DNA of 42,182 bases, taken from assembly GCA_035267045.1 (NCBI GenBank), contig DATFMH010000042.1, positions 1 through 42,182 of the forward strand, written 5' to 3'. The stretch comes from DATFMH01 sp035267045. Its GTDB lineage: Bacteria > Bacteroidota > Rhodothermia > Balneolales > DATFMH01. The number at the start of each line of letters is the position of its first letter. Position 1 is the first letter of the stretch. The notes beneath the pieces were generated by a model. That model ran no database searches and was not told the origin of the DNA. It was given only the letters and a program-made list of their open reading frames with translations. Of this stretch, positions 1 to 9,021 are shown in pieces. A program made the translations under genes and the position numbers.

Positions 1-360
1 CGATAGACATAGTTGTTTGGTCATCACTTTATCAAGAGATAAACTGAGTGTTGCGGCATCACTTCCTAAACAAGGTATGCGATACATCTCACATAATACA
101 GGGGCCCATGCCTCCCGGTTTCGAGTCGTGTGTCCTTCGGCGATATTCCATATCAGATCCACTTCCGGTCGATTTAATAACATTTCTTTAGGAGCACCGA
201 TTCGCAAAGCATCATGTCCGAGATATTGAATAGTCGCTTCCATCGCTTCAATGGTCGATTCAGGTTCAAACTCGGCAAAACGGTCCGCCGGCCCTATTAC
301 CTCGGGGTAATCATCGGGTCGATCGTAAAGAATTCCAATTGTTAAGCGTTTATTATGCAT
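1..360 (-). CDS. D-alanine--D-alanine ligase-like ATP-grasp protein (3' part beyond window)
   Basis: The reverse complement opens with ATG at 360-358 and stays open for 120 codons to the window edge, so only the N-terminal third is present. The protein begins MHNKRLTIGILYDRPDDYPE and contains VDLIWNIAEGHTTRNREAWAP and LGSDAATLSLSLDKVMTK. These resemble the N-terminal and early central part of the D-Ala-D-Ala ligase family, where an ATP-grasp fold joins two amino acids or related substrates using ATP. The phrase WNIAEG...R.REAW is typical of ligase-like paralogues rather than classical Ddl, so a cell-wall role is not certain. No Shine-Dalgarno is visible before the ATG. The metal and ATP-binding residues lie outside the window and cannot be checked. 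Confidence 0.75.
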   Translation of the reverse strand, partial: MHNKRLTIGILYDRPDDYPEVIGPADRFAEFEPESTIEAMEATIQYLGHDALRIGAPKEMLLNRPEVDLIWNIAEGHTTRNREAWAPVLCEMYRIPCLGSDAATLSLSLDKVMTKQLCLS

Positions 361-400
361 TACGTTTACTTCTTATTTTTTTCAAAGGCACAAAGTATAA

Positions 401-474
401 CAGTGAACAATTAGCAATTAGCAGTGAACAATTAGCAATTAGCAATGAACAATTAGCAATTAGCAATGAACAAT
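401..474. repeat. 21-bp tandem repeat, about 3.5 copies
   Basis: Three consecutive 21-bp units start at 401, 422 and 443, followed by a partial unit from 464. Each contains AACAATTAGCAATTAG. The first two units are identical and the third differs by one G-to-A change. Each unit contains an internal ATTAGCAATTAG near-duplication. This kind of AT-rich intergenic repeat is common in Bacteroidota and Cyanobacteria genomes; no function can be read from it. Confidence 0.85.
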
Positions 475-501
475 ATAAATAAACCCTCCGGGTTTATTTA
501 T
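475..501. terminator. Perfect 12-bp hairpin, possible bidirectional terminator
   Basis: ATAAATAAACCC (475-486) and GGGTTTATTTAT (490-501) are exact reverse complements around a TCC loop. The stem has a GC base and an AT-rich foot, and is followed by GTTTTCCCC. It lies upstream of both flanking genes, so it does not terminate either one in the usual position. It may be part of a dispersed palindromic repeat instead. Confidence 0.5.
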
Positions 502-505
502 GTTT

Positions 506-523
506 TCCCCTCTTGGGAGGGGA
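506..523. repeat. GC-rich hairpin of a palindromic intergenic repeat
   Basis: TCCCCTC (506-512) and GAGGGGA (517-523) form a perfect 7-bp stem around TTGG, immediately followed by GTAGGGGTGGGTTAA. The same arrangement of a C-rich/G-rich hairpin plus GTAGGGGTGGGTT is familiar as a dispersed intergenic sequence in Bacteroidota genomes (general knowledge). Only one copy is in this window. Confidence 0.5.
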
Positions 524-657
524 GTAGGGGTGGGTTAACGTGCCGCCAAACTGGTGCGTTATTGTAATATACCAACATGATGACGTCAGTCGTCTGTCGT
601 CTGTTTTCCATCTTCAAAAAAATGCTTTTATAACCTGCTGCCATTATATTGCTCCTT

Positions 658-1557
658 ATGGGACCAACAAATGCCAAATACATAGCCGATAGAATACGCC
701 TGCTGATCGCAACCAAACAATTCCAGGTCAATGAGTTATTGCCGTCTACCCGTTCGCTTGGCAAACAGCTGAATGTAAGTTTCCACACGATTCACAAAGC
801 TTACAAGATGTTGGAAGAAGAGGGGATTCTCAGAGGTGAACAGGGACGTGGTTTCGTTGTGGCACGGCAAACATCCAAAATGGACAAAACCGAGCGCCTT
901 GAAATTGGTTCGGAACGCATGCGTACTGTACTGGAAGAATTAATCGGGTATGGCCTTAGTGAAGAGGAGGTAGAGGAAGTTTTTGAAGAGCAGTTGGGTT
1001 TTCTCGAGTGGCCGGAGCGATTACAATCATGTGCCAGCATCGGAGCTACAAGAGAACATGCCGAGATGTTATCTGAGGCTATTAAATCACAGGTTGGGGT
1101 TAAGAGTTCCACACTAACGATCAATCAAATTGAAAAAGCGGTTAATTTTGATGCCTTATTTGTCCCTATACCCTATTATCAGCAGGTAAAAGAGCAGATC
1201 AGCAGTGAAATCCTGATGTTACCTATTCTTTATACGTTTAATACCGAACTGTTGATAGATATTGTGGAAAGGGCCGGCATGGAAACACTTGGATTAGTTA
1301 CAGCACAGGAGGAGACCATACCAATTTTAGTAGATGAGCTGAAATTAAGTCTGAAATTCAGTGGTTCTATAATCGCCGGTTCCGTTTACGGCAAATCCCT
1401 TCCTTTATTCGTGCGGGATGTCGATCTTATATTATATACACCGGCAAGTGCAACACTGGTCGAGAAGTTACTTCCGGATAAGAGACGTTTAAACCTATAC
1501 TATCATATCGCTGAACATAGCAGTAACATTATACGTGCAGAACTTTGGGATCAATAA
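658..1557 (+). CDS. GntR-family transcriptional regulator with unknown effector domain
   Basis: 299 residues from the ATG at 658; a TTG three codons earlier is a less likely start. Residues 1-70 form a GntR winged helix-turn-helix: the core LLPSTRSLGKQLNVSFHTIH is followed by KAYKMLEEEGIL and the wing GRGFVV. A Glu-rich helical linker follows (about residues 85-120). The C-terminal half has alternating beta strands and helices (VNFDALFVPIPYY, GSIIAGSVYGKSLPLF, VDLILYTP) and is neither the FadR/HutC nor the MocR aminotransferase type. It could be a ligand-binding domain, but its ligand cannot be named. The gene precedes the AsmA gene by 90 bp on the same strand, so it might regulate it. HTH assignment is strong; the target is unknown. 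Confidence 0.8.
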   Translation: MGPTNAKYIADRIRLLIATKQFQVNELLPSTRSLGKQLNVSFHTIHKAYKMLEEEGILRGEQGRGFVVARQTSKMDKTERLEIGSERMRTVLEELIGYGLSEEEVEEVFEEQLGFLEWPERLQSCASIGATREHAEMLSEAIKSQVGVKSSTLTINQIEKAVNFDALFVPIPYYQQVKEQISSEILMLPILYTFNTELLIDIVERAGMETLGLVTAQEETIPILVDELKLSLKFSGSIIAGSVYGKSLPLFVRDVDLILYTPASATLVEKLLPDKRRLNLYYHIAEHSSNIIRAELWDQ

Positions 1558-1647
1558 ATAAGTACTTTAAAAATCCGGGCATAATTATATATTTTATTGT
1601 ATCCTGTTAATAGTTAAGCGGTTATAATCAATATTCTGTTTATCATT

Positions 1648-4600
1648 ATGAAAACATTTCTGAAAATTCTGGGCTCTATTGTCGTTTTGCTACTTCTGAT
1701 CATCGGAGGATTACATCTTTATTTTAATAGTCAGCGGCTTAAGTCGATGATTCTGCCAAAAGTGGATCAGGCGCTTGGACGTGAGGTACAGGTTAAAGAT
1801 CTGTCTTTTTCAGTACTACGGTCATTCCCAAATATCGGGCTCGTCGTGGATCACATGGTAATACCGGATGATAACAAGGATACGCTGGCATCTTTTGATC
1901 AATTGGTTGTTGGCGTAAAATTACTGCCATTACTCTCGAAGAACATCAGTATATCAAATATTACACTGGTAAAGCCACATTTTATCTACACGATTTATAA
2001 AAACGGATCTACAAACCTGGATGAGTTGCAAAAACAATTCAAAAGTGAACCAAAACAGGCCTCACAGGGTTCAACAACTTCCCTTCCGGTTATTAATGTA
2101 AAAGACTTTCGAATTGAGAATGCCAATATAGGATATTTTAATTTTAAGGATACAACAACGGTTTGGGTTTTTAATCTGAATACGGATATTTCACTTCATT
2201 ATGCCGATTTGATACATAGTACCGTGGATATGTCGATTGGTGGTTTAAGTGTTACCAAGGGTGGCAATAAATACTTAAGCAGTCTTCCGTTGAATATGAC
2301 TCAGGAGTCGACGGTAGATATGAATAACGAAGTGCTGGATTTGAAAAAAGGCCAGCTTTCCATTCGGGGCCTGGCACTTGATGTAACCGGTCAGATAAAA
2401 AAATGGAGTGCCGACACACCGAATGTCGATCTCAGTTTCCAGTCCAGTTCGGATAATTTCGGTGCCCTGTTGAAATTGGTGCCGGATGCTTATCAGGAGA
2501 AGATCAAAGGATTGGAAACGAAGGGCGCTTTGACACTAAATGGAAATATTAAGGGTGTTGTTGGCGGTGACAAGATACCCGCTTTTCAGATGAAGATGAT
2601 TGTGAAAAATGGTTATGTCAAGAATCCGCAATTACCGGAACCGATCCAAAATATTGCAATAGATCTCAGTGCGAATAATAAGGTAGTGCAACTTAAGGAA
2701 TTGAAAGCACAAGCCGGAAGCAACACATTGGATGCCAGCGGTAAATTGTCAAACCCGCTTAAAGACAACGGTAAATTTAACCTGAATATTACTGCCGATG
2801 CGGATTTAGGAACCGTTAACCGTTTTTATTCGCTTAAGGATCTTGGTGTGGAATCGCTGAAGGGTAAGATGCATCTAAAGGCTGAAGCTAGTGGTGACCG
2901 TGACAAACCTGAAAAGGCGGCTTTCACAGCGGATATGACTGTCAAAAATGGTTTTATGAAATACAAGCAGGCTCAAAAACCCTTTGAGAATATAAATGTA
3001 TTCCTGCAGGCCAATCAAAATCGCGTTCATATTCAAAAATTTACTGCCGATGCAGCCGGTAACAGTTTAACTCTCAATGGAGTTATTACGCAACCTATGA
3101 ATGAAAAGAGCCGGGGTTTTGATATTAATGCCAATGTCAAAGCAGACCTTGCCACTATCAAGGATTTTTATCCGATAGATCCTGATACGCTGGACATGAA
3201 AGGTGATTTGACAGCTAATGTGAATATCAAAGGTAAAGCTAATGATCTGAAAAATACACGTGGGACAGGTCAGATATCGCTTGCGAATGGTTACATTAAA
3301 ACCAGTCGTTTTGGCGGACAAAAGATAGAAGGTATTACCCTGCAATCGAATATAAGTGATAATCGTATTCTCATAAAACGGGCCTCGCTCAGATCCGGGA
3401 GTAATACGCTTAAGGCTTCGGGAACAGTCAGTAATTACCTGGCTAAAAGTCCGGATATTAATCTATCGATCAATTCGAATGTCAGGCTGAATGAGGTTGG
3501 CAATTATTACGATATCAAAAAATATGTCAAGAAATTAAATGGAACAGCCAATGCCAACCTTACGGTTAAAGGTCCTGTAAAGGATACACAAGCTTTAAAA
3601 TTCGACGGTGGTTTGGTATTAAAAAATGTAAATGTGGAAAGTGATTCGCTTCCCAGGCCTATCAAAAACCTGAATGTGAAACTCAATTTCAGCCAGTCGT
3701 CAGTTGATTTGGGGAATATGAGTATGTTGCTCGGTGATTCCGATTTTAAAATAGATGGATCACTAAAGAATTATATGGCCATGGTCGTCAAAAAATCCAA
3801 GAGGAAGAATCCTGCAACTTTGACCGGTAGTTACAACAGTCATTTTCTTGATGTCGATCAGCTAATGAATTGGAGTTCCAATCAAGAGAGTGATACATCT
3901 GCCGTACCGGTTAATCTTCCCTATTTAAATAGTTCTGTTCACGCCAATATTGATTCGATGATAGTGTTGGGAGTAAAGATGACGAAAATGCAGGTTACAG
4001 CCAGAACGACTCCCGAAATGGTTGAAATGACTAAAGGCGCGGTACATCTTTTTGGAGGGGAGGTCGACGGATCATTCAGTTGGATGGTGCCTGATCCCAA
4101 TAATACACACATACAGTTTAAGGGTAAGATGGATAGCCTGAGAGCTGAAAAATTCTTCAAGGAGTACCCTGTATTCGGTAAGAAAAATAAATTCTATAAG
4201 TATATCACCGGTAAGTTCAGTGCTAATACGACATATGAGACCGATCTTAATAAATATCTTGATCCGGTTATAAAATCGACCAAAGCTAAAGGTAGTTTTG
4301 GTACGAAACATTTACGATTAAAAAATAACCCGGTTCAGGTTTCCCTGGCCCAGTTATTAAATGAACCGCAACTTAAGGATGTAGTGCTGGATGACTGGAA
4401 AGCGGATTATACAATCGATAATGGTATTTTAACGCTTAAAAATTTCAAACTGTACAGTAAAGATACCGGATTATCATTACATGGCACTCAGAACTTGATC
4501 ACAGATAAGATTGATTATAATCTTACCGTCTATTTACCGGCACGATATGGTCCCAAACTGGCTAAAGTAGTAGGGAAGCAGGTTGTGATGGCCCTGACCC

Positions 4601-4758
4601 AGGATGACAAATCCCTGGCTGTACCTGTTGCTGTAAAAGGGACTTCGGATCATCCGAAGGTGGGGATTAACAAGGATGTCGTGAAAAAGCTTCTTGATGA
4701 TTACCTGAAGAATGCGGTTAAAAATAAGTTGAAAAGCCTGTTTAATGGCGGACATTGA
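1648..4758 (+). CDS. AsmA-family envelope protein
   Basis: 1036 residues. The N-terminus has a short basic stretch and one hydrophobic helix (about residues 5-27), then QALGREVQVKDLSFSVLRSF and PNIGLVVDHMVIPDD, the AsmA N-terminal signature. The long middle contains repeated short beta units of the type NTLxASGxLSN (for example near residues 355, 590) and xxNVNIKGKA, as expected for a periplasmic beta-groove protein. The C-terminal part (about 850-1010) includes DWKADYTIDNGILTLKNFKL and DYNLTVYLP, matching the AsmA C-terminal region. Family members (AsmA, TamB, YhdP) are inner-membrane anchored and span the periplasm, with roles in outer-membrane assembly or lipid transport. It ends in a basic helix (KNAVKNKLKSLF). 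No Shine-Dalgarno precedes the ATG. Family call firm; exact cargo unknown. Confidence 0.85.
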   Translation: MKTFLKILGSIVVLLLLIIGGLHLYFNSQRLKSMILPKVDQALGREVQVKDLSFSVLRSFPNIGLVVDHMVIPDDNKDTLASFDQLVVGVKLLPLLSKNISISNITLVKPHFIYTIYKNGSTNLDELQKQFKSEPKQASQGSTTSLPVINVKDFRIENANIGYFNFKDTTTVWVFNLNTDISLHYADLIHSTVDMSIGGLSVTKGGNKYLSSLPLNMTQESTVDMNNEVLDLKKGQLSIRGLALDVTGQIKKWSADTPNVDLSFQSSSDNFGALLKLVPDAYQEKIKGLETKGALTLNGNIKGVVGGDKIPAFQMKMIVKNGYVKNPQLPEPIQNIAIDLSANNKVVQLKELKAQAGSNTLDASGKLSNPLKDNGKFNLNITADADLGTVNRFYSLKDLGVESLKGKMHLKAEASGDRDKPEKAAFTADMTVKNGFMKYKQAQKPFENINVFLQANQNRVHIQKFTADAAGNSLTLNGVITQPMNEKSRGFDINANVKADLATIKDFYPIDPDTLDMKGDLTANVNIKGKANDLKNTRGTGQISLANGYIKTSRFGGQKIEGITLQSNISDNRILIKRASLRSGSNTLKASGTVSNYLAKSPDINLSINSNVRLNEVGNYYDIKKYVKKLNGTANANLTVKGPVKDTQALKFDGGLVLKNVNVESDSLPRPIKNLNVKLNFSQSSVDLGNMSMLLGDSDFKIDGSLKNYMAMVVKKSKRKNPATLTGSYNSHFLDVDQLMNWSSNQESDTSAVPVNLPYLNSSVHANIDSMIVLGVKMTKMQVTARTTPEMVEMTKGAVHLFGGEVDGSFSWMVPDPNNTHIQFKGKMDSLRAEKFFKEYPVFGKKNKFYKYITGKFSANTTYETDLNKYLDPVIKSTKAKGSFGTKHLRLKNNPVQVSLAQLLNEPQLKDVVLDDWKADYTIDNGILTLKNFKLYSKDTGLSLHGTQNLITDKIDYNLTVYLPARYGPKLAKVVGKQVVMALTQDDKSLAVPVAVKGTSDHPKVGINKDVVKKLLDDYLKNAVKNKLKSLFNGGH

Positions 4759-5022
4759 TTCAGTGATCAATGATCAGGTAACAATAAACAGTATGTTCTC
4801 TCAATCAGTTTGAAATGAAGTATCTCGATACGAGACTCTGTGTCCAGTCTAAGGAAAATTGATTGTTTTAATGTTTACAACGACTTTCAATGCAAGTCTG
4901 TTATTTGAATTTTTATCAATAAAAAGTGGAATGGCGTTCAAAATCTATTGTATTTTGTAAGATCTGTAATGATACCGTATCTATACATAAGTAATCTTTA
5001 ACAAAGACCATAAATTCAGCTC

Positions 5023-6996
5023 TTGCAACTCGACGATCTATTAGAAAAAGCACTTGAAGCCACAGAAAAGGAAATTGAAGCCGTTCTTGAAAAACCGGCT
5101 AAAGATGTTTTGCATCAGGGCATCGTTGTACATTCAAAACTTTCTGATGAATATCACTATGAATTTGAATCGAATAATAAAGCTTTACGATTCGCAGAAG
5201 TCTTCAAAGCGACGATTAATGGCAAGTCTTATGAGTCCGGTCTGGTTGATTTTAAAGATGAAACGGTAATACTGAGTTTTCCTGAAGATCAGGGAAAAAA
5301 GATTGCAGAAGTGGAGCTGGAGTGGGAGAATGATTTTATACTTCGTAAAGTTGAAGCTGAATTGTTTAGGTTGAAATCGGGTGTGAGCAAGAAAGAAAAG
5401 GAATTCATAACAGCTTTGTTTTCTCCTAATGAGATTGATGCGGTAGGTGAGTTGATCAATGAAGCGTATGCCGACGGACAAAGAAATCCAGCTCAAAATG
5501 AGGCCGTTGAAAAGGCCATCAATAATAAAGTTACTTATATCTGGGGGCCCCCCGGTACCGGGAAAACGTCAACGCTTGGGTATATCATTGCCAATTATCT
5601 TCTGTACGATAAGAAAGTCCTGTTTGCTTCAAATACCAATCGCGCCGTGGATGTGGGTACTTTGAGTGTGACCGATGCACTTGATAAACTCGGTGAGAAG
5701 AATCGTTTCAAGGATATTTCACGATTCGGTGAAGTGGTATTGGAAAATCAATTGCTCAATGATATTCTCTTCGATAACCAGATTGAAAAGAAATCGCGTC
5801 AGCAAAAGGAAAAGGCAGCTCAATTACAGCAGACGTTGTCGGAGTACCGCAAGTTGCAGGGTGAGGCTGAAAAATTATTGAACGACGGGCAAAGTCTACC
5901 CGGAGAATTGGATACGCGGCTTGAAATGTTAGCCGATAAAGTAGATCAATACGGGGGGGAGGCCGCTTTGGAAGACCGTATAGACAGTATGATACACGTT
6001 AATGAACTCATAGAGCTTGATCGTAAGAAGTTGGTGTGTACAACGCTCGCCCGGGTTTGTACGTCTGATCTGTTTAATGATTTGAAATTTGATGCGGTAG
6101 TCATTGATGAGGCTTCCATGGCCAACCTGCCCTATTTGTTAGTTCTTGCATCGAAGGCTGCGGGTCATATCGTGGTTGTCGGTGATCCGATGCAGCTGCC
6201 GCCTATTGCTACAACGAACGATTTTAAAGCCAAAGATTTCCTGGAAATGGATATTTTCGCGTTTGTTTCAGGGGCTAAAACGACGGAAGATCTGTTTCGC
6301 TGGCATGATGAAAATCCGGGGTTTACAAGTTTTTTTGATACGCAATATCGCTTGAATGAGGATCTGGCTGATGTCATTAGCAAAGTCTTTTATGAAGGCA
6401 GGCTAAAAACCGTTAAACCGGATAAGAAAAACAGGAAAACGAAAAATGGGAATAATCGTTCTATTGCCGTGTACGACAGTTCGCCATATAACCCGGTTCT
6501 TACAAAAAAAAGTTCTGATCGTGGATTTCAGCCTTTAAATGAAGTTCATATGCGGCTTATCCAGGAGATGGTTAAAAAACTGGTTACGCAATTGCTGGTT
6601 CCACAAAAGGAAATCGGCATCATGGTTCCGTTTCGAAGTACGGTCTATGATTTACGGGGGTATCTCTGGAAAGCGGGATTCAGGGAAGTGGAAGTGGGGA
6701 CGATCCATACGTTCCAGGGTCGTGAAAAACAGGTGATCATATTTGATACGGTGATGTCCGGGGAGATGCAGAATGGACGAAAAAGACATTATTCGGTGCG
6801 GCCCTTTGATGAAAAAAAGAATGGGCTTAGTGTACCCCGACTATTAAATGTAGCTTTTTCCCGAAGCAGAGATAAATTGGTAGTCATTGCGGATATGGAG
6901 CATATAGAGAAAATCTATCGTAAGAAATTTTTGGGAAGGCTTATTGCAGAGATGCAAAATTATAGCAACGGTTCTGATGAATCCGTCAGGAGTTGA
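5023..6996 (+). CDS. UPF1/SMUBP2-like superfamily 1 helicase
   Basis: 657 residues, apparently starting at TTG 5023 (in-frame TAA at 5011; only ATT and TTG lie between, and no ATG for far downstream). Residues 174-182 WGPPGTGKT are Walker A; D362-E363 in VVIDEAS is Walker B; GDPMQLPPI (387-395) is motif III; QYRL (about 441), HTFQGREK (562-569) and FSRSRDKL (about 612-619) are motifs IV-VI of SF1B helicases. A coiled-coil insertion (about 250-325) between the early motifs resembles the stalk of Upf1-like enzymes. The N-terminal 110 residues form a small beta-rich region like the 1B/OB part of this family. ATP-driven unwinding or translocation on RNA or DNA is expected; the substrate is unknown. 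Its 3' end overlaps the convergent mnmD by 11 bp. Confidence 0.87.
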   Translation: MQLDDLLEKALEATEKEIEAVLEKPAKDVLHQGIVVHSKLSDEYHYEFESNNKALRFAEVFKATINGKSYESGLVDFKDETVILSFPEDQGKKIAEVELEWENDFILRKVEAELFRLKSGVSKKEKEFITALFSPNEIDAVGELINEAYADGQRNPAQNEAVEKAINNKVTYIWGPPGTGKTSTLGYIIANYLLYDKKVLFASNTNRAVDVGTLSVTDALDKLGEKNRFKDISRFGEVVLENQLLNDILFDNQIEKKSRQQKEKAAQLQQTLSEYRKLQGEAEKLLNDGQSLPGELDTRLEMLADKVDQYGGEAALEDRIDSMIHVNELIELDRKKLVCTTLARVCTSDLFNDLKFDAVVIDEASMANLPYLLVLASKAAGHIVVVGDPMQLPPIATTNDFKAKDFLEMDIFAFVSGAKTTEDLFRWHDENPGFTSFFDTQYRLNEDLADVISKVFYEGRLKTVKPDKKNRKTKNGNNRSIAVYDSSPYNPVLTKKSSDRGFQPLNEVHMRLIQEMVKKLVTQLLVPQKEIGIMVPFRSTVYDLRGYLWKAGFREVEVGTIHTFQGREKQVIIFDTVMSGEMQNGRKRHYSVRPFDEKKNGLSVPRLLNVAFSRSRDKLVVIADMEHIEKIYRKKFLGRLIAEMQNYSNGSDESVRS

Positions 6997-7750
6997 AATC
7001 ACCGGAATTATACCGTTCAGCCAGGCGTTGTTCGTTAACTCTTTTGTAATCCTTTAACGGTTCCGGTGTTAATGCGGCTATCGTCATTTCACGTTTGCCT
7101 AATGCTCCGGGTGCACGTGCAACAAACCAACCGGCCGATGCCATAGCCGCCCGGGCACGCGTTGCGGCACAATAGGTCGTCATAACAACATCTTCCATAG
7201 CTGATTGTTTTAGTGTTCTGAAAACCGTATCAGTCCACAGATCCGGATTGACATTTGGGGAGAAAGCATCGAAAAATATTACATCAGCTTTAAAATCGTC
7301 TGAATTCATATCTTCAAACAAACCATAAAAAATCCGAACTTCAAGGTTAGTAATGGGTTGGAAACTATTCTTTCCCGGTGTAAGGTGATTGAATATCTCA
7401 GGTAAGAAACCCTTGAGTTCAGAATTTCCAATCTCATTGCAATAATTCAATTTTTGTGCAATATCGGATGTAATAGGATAGGCTTCCACGGATTGATAAA
7501 TCACCTTTGCACAACGCGGTGAAGGTATCATCAGATCTGCTAATAATAATAGGTTCAGTCCGGTACCAAATCCGATTTCAAGTATATTAAGGGATGGCCT
7601 GGTTTTTAATTTTTCGACAATTTTTGCCGGTTCAAAGAAAACCTGCCTGCTTTCACTGATGGCACCATTGGGATTGTGATAGTGTTGATCGAAGTGCTCC
7701 GAGTAGATGGTATGGGATCCGTCTCTCGTAGATCTGATGTGTAAATCCAT
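6986..7750 (-). CDS. mnmD: MnmD-like tRNA 5-methylaminomethyl-2-thiouridine-forming methyltransferase
   Basis: 254 residues, ATG at 7750-7748. A class I SAM-binding loop LEIGFGTGLNLLLL lies near residue 55. The family signatures DVIFFDAFSPNVNPDLWT and a C-terminal TYCAATRARAAMASAGW..ARAPGALGKREMTIA match the methyltransferase domain that is fused to an FAD oxidase in E. coli MnmC. Here it stands alone with no MnmC1 oxidase domain, as in many Gram-positive and FCB bacteria. It is predicted to methylate the aminomethyl group at the wobble uridine (position 34) of certain tRNAs. It starts 11 bp after the stop of the upstream DUF4097 gene on the same strand, so it is probably co-transcribed with it, and it overlaps the convergent helicase at its 3' end. 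Confidence 0.88.
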   Translation of the reverse strand: MDLHIRSTRDGSHTIYSEHFDQHYHNPNGAISESRQVFFEPAKIVEKLKTRPSLNILEIGFGTGLNLLLLADLMIPSPRCAKVIYQSVEAYPITSDIAQKLNYCNEIGNSELKGFLPEIFNHLTPGKNSFQPITNLEVRIFYGLFEDMNSDDFKADVIFFDAFSPNVNPDLWTDTVFRTLKQSAMEDVVMTTYCAATRARAAMASAGWFVARAPGALGKREMTIAALTPEPLKDYKRVNEQRLAERYNSGDFNS

Positions 7751-7761
7751 GGAATGTACAA

Positions 7762-9021
7762 TCAGTTAACAGTTACCCTTCCGATAGAGGTGTTTGCGGT
7801 AATGGTTACTTTCCCGCCGCCGTTTAATTTACCTCTTACCGTTCCCTGACTTACAGTCCCGTCAACGGCCATATTATCATTTACATGGATGCGCGTAGCA
7901 TTCAGATCAAGATTCACACCCGCTTTGGAAGGTATTTTGATATGAATATTACCGGCAGAAGTATGAAGACGTACATTATCCGTCAGATCGGTTAAATCGG
8001 CGGTAATATTTCCAGCCGATGTTCTGGCACTGATCTTTCCCGACGCCTTTGTCAGGTCTATGTTACCTCCGCTGGTTGAAGAATCCAGTTCCCCATTTAT
8101 ATCGGACGCATGAATACTGCCGCCGGAGGTATGAAGATTGATCTTCCCGGCGAGATGATCTGCCCGAATGATCCCGCCGGAGGTTCTTGCCGTGACATTG
8201 CCTTTGATATCATGCAGTTCGATGATCCCGCCGGAGGTTTTTAAATTGATATCATTATTAATATTCGAGGCACTCAGGTAACCCCCACTGGATGTGCTTG
8301 TTATCTGTAAATTCCGTGGGACTTTGACGATGATATTTGCCGGTTTCGTACTGCCGCTGAAGAAATTAAAAAGATGGAAGCCGGAATCTTTCCTATGGAT
8401 GGTTACGCTGTATATTCCATTATTATTGGAGTATCGCACATCGAACTCTTTATCAAACTGGCTTTTGGAGGTGCCTTTATCCGTAGTAACTGTCACTACA
8501 ATATTCTTCCCTTCATACCCCTCGGTTTTTATACTTCCACCTGATGTATGAAGTGAGACACTGCGAATACCGGCTGCGGTGATAGTACGAGTATGGATGA
8601 CATTTCCGATATCCCCGGAACGTAAAAACATGGTATTATTATCAAAAGCAACCGAAATCTGTTTATTCACTATGTCATTCAGATGACCGATGGCAGCAGC
8701 AATTTTAGCTGATACGTCGTCCGAAGAATCGCCCTGTGTAACAGATCGCCTGATTTTGATGGTCTTGTTTAAATTTGGTAAATCAATGACGAGGCTGTCG
8801 ATATTCTTTTTACGGGTAAGGGTGTCCAGTTTCTTTAAATCTGCCAGCTTACCGGATTTGATGACAATATCAGAAGCATCATGTGATACGGTTGGCTTCG
8901 AATCTACCTTGCCTGGCTCCGATGAATTGGATATTCCGCCGGTACTCGTAAAATAAATGGCGATAACGGTTAAAATGATACCGGCTAATACAATTTCCCA
9001 GCTGAAGTTGTTCGATTTCAT
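7762..9021 (-). CDS. Membrane-anchored DUF4097 beta-solenoid protein with TSGG repeats
   Basis: 419 residues. An N-terminal hydrophobic helix (about residues 9-28) is followed by a Ser/Asp-rich linker, so the bulk is probably periplasmic or external. From about residue 155 onward there are at least eight short repeats with T-S-G/A-G-x-I/L-x (HTSGGSI, TSSGGYL, KTSGGII, RTSGGII, HTSGGSI, STSGGNI, RTSAGNI, HTSAGNI), separated by about 17-20 residues, as in DUF4097 domains that fold as a one-turn-per-repeat beta solenoid. Family members are often annotated as putative adhesins, but no binding function is established. Upstream of mnmD by 11 bp. No Shine-Dalgarno. Family call firm, role unknown. 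Confidence 0.8.
   Translation of the reverse strand: MKSNNFSWEIVLAGIILTVIAIYFTSTGGISNSSEPGKVDSKPTVSHDASDIVIKSGKLADLKKLDTLTRKKNIDSLVIDLPNLNKTIKIRRSVTQGDSSDDVSAKIAAAIGHLNDIVNKQISVAFDNNTMFLRSGDIGNVIHTRTITAAGIRSVSLHTSGGSIKTEGYEGKNIVVTVTTDKGTSKSQFDKEFDVRYSNNNGIYSVTIHRKDSGFHLFNFFSGSTKPANIIVKVPRNLQITSTSSGGYLSASNINNDINLKTSGGIIELHDIKGNVTARTSGGIIRADHLAGKINLHTSGGSIHASDINGELDSSTSGGNIDLTKASGKISARTSAGNITADLTDLTDNVRLHTSAGNIHIKIPSKAGVNLDLNATRIHVNDNMAVDGTVSQGTVRGKLNGGGKVTITANTSIGRVTVN

Larger units (their letters stand above)
361..657. other. Repeat-rich intergenic region between divergent genes
   Basis: No gene is supported in these roughly 300 bases. They hold a 21-bp tandem repeat (401-474), two adjacent strong hairpins (475-501 and 506-523), a G-rich tract (519-537) and a short GTCGTCTGTCGTCTG repeat near 588-603. 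The region separates the minus-strand ATP-grasp gene from the plus-strand GntR gene, so promoters for both must lie here, but none is recognisable with confidence. Confidence 0.6.

Noticed and set aside
17..229. Plus-strand open frame at the window start
   Set aside because: It lies opposite the ATP-grasp gene, whose reverse-strand translation has clear family motifs.
401..474. CRISPR array
   Set aside because: The 21-bp units are directly adjacent without spacers, so they form a simple tandem repeat.
3067..4311. Several antisense frames within the AsmA gene
   Set aside because: They carry no recognisable motifs and lie opposite a long, consistent coding frame.
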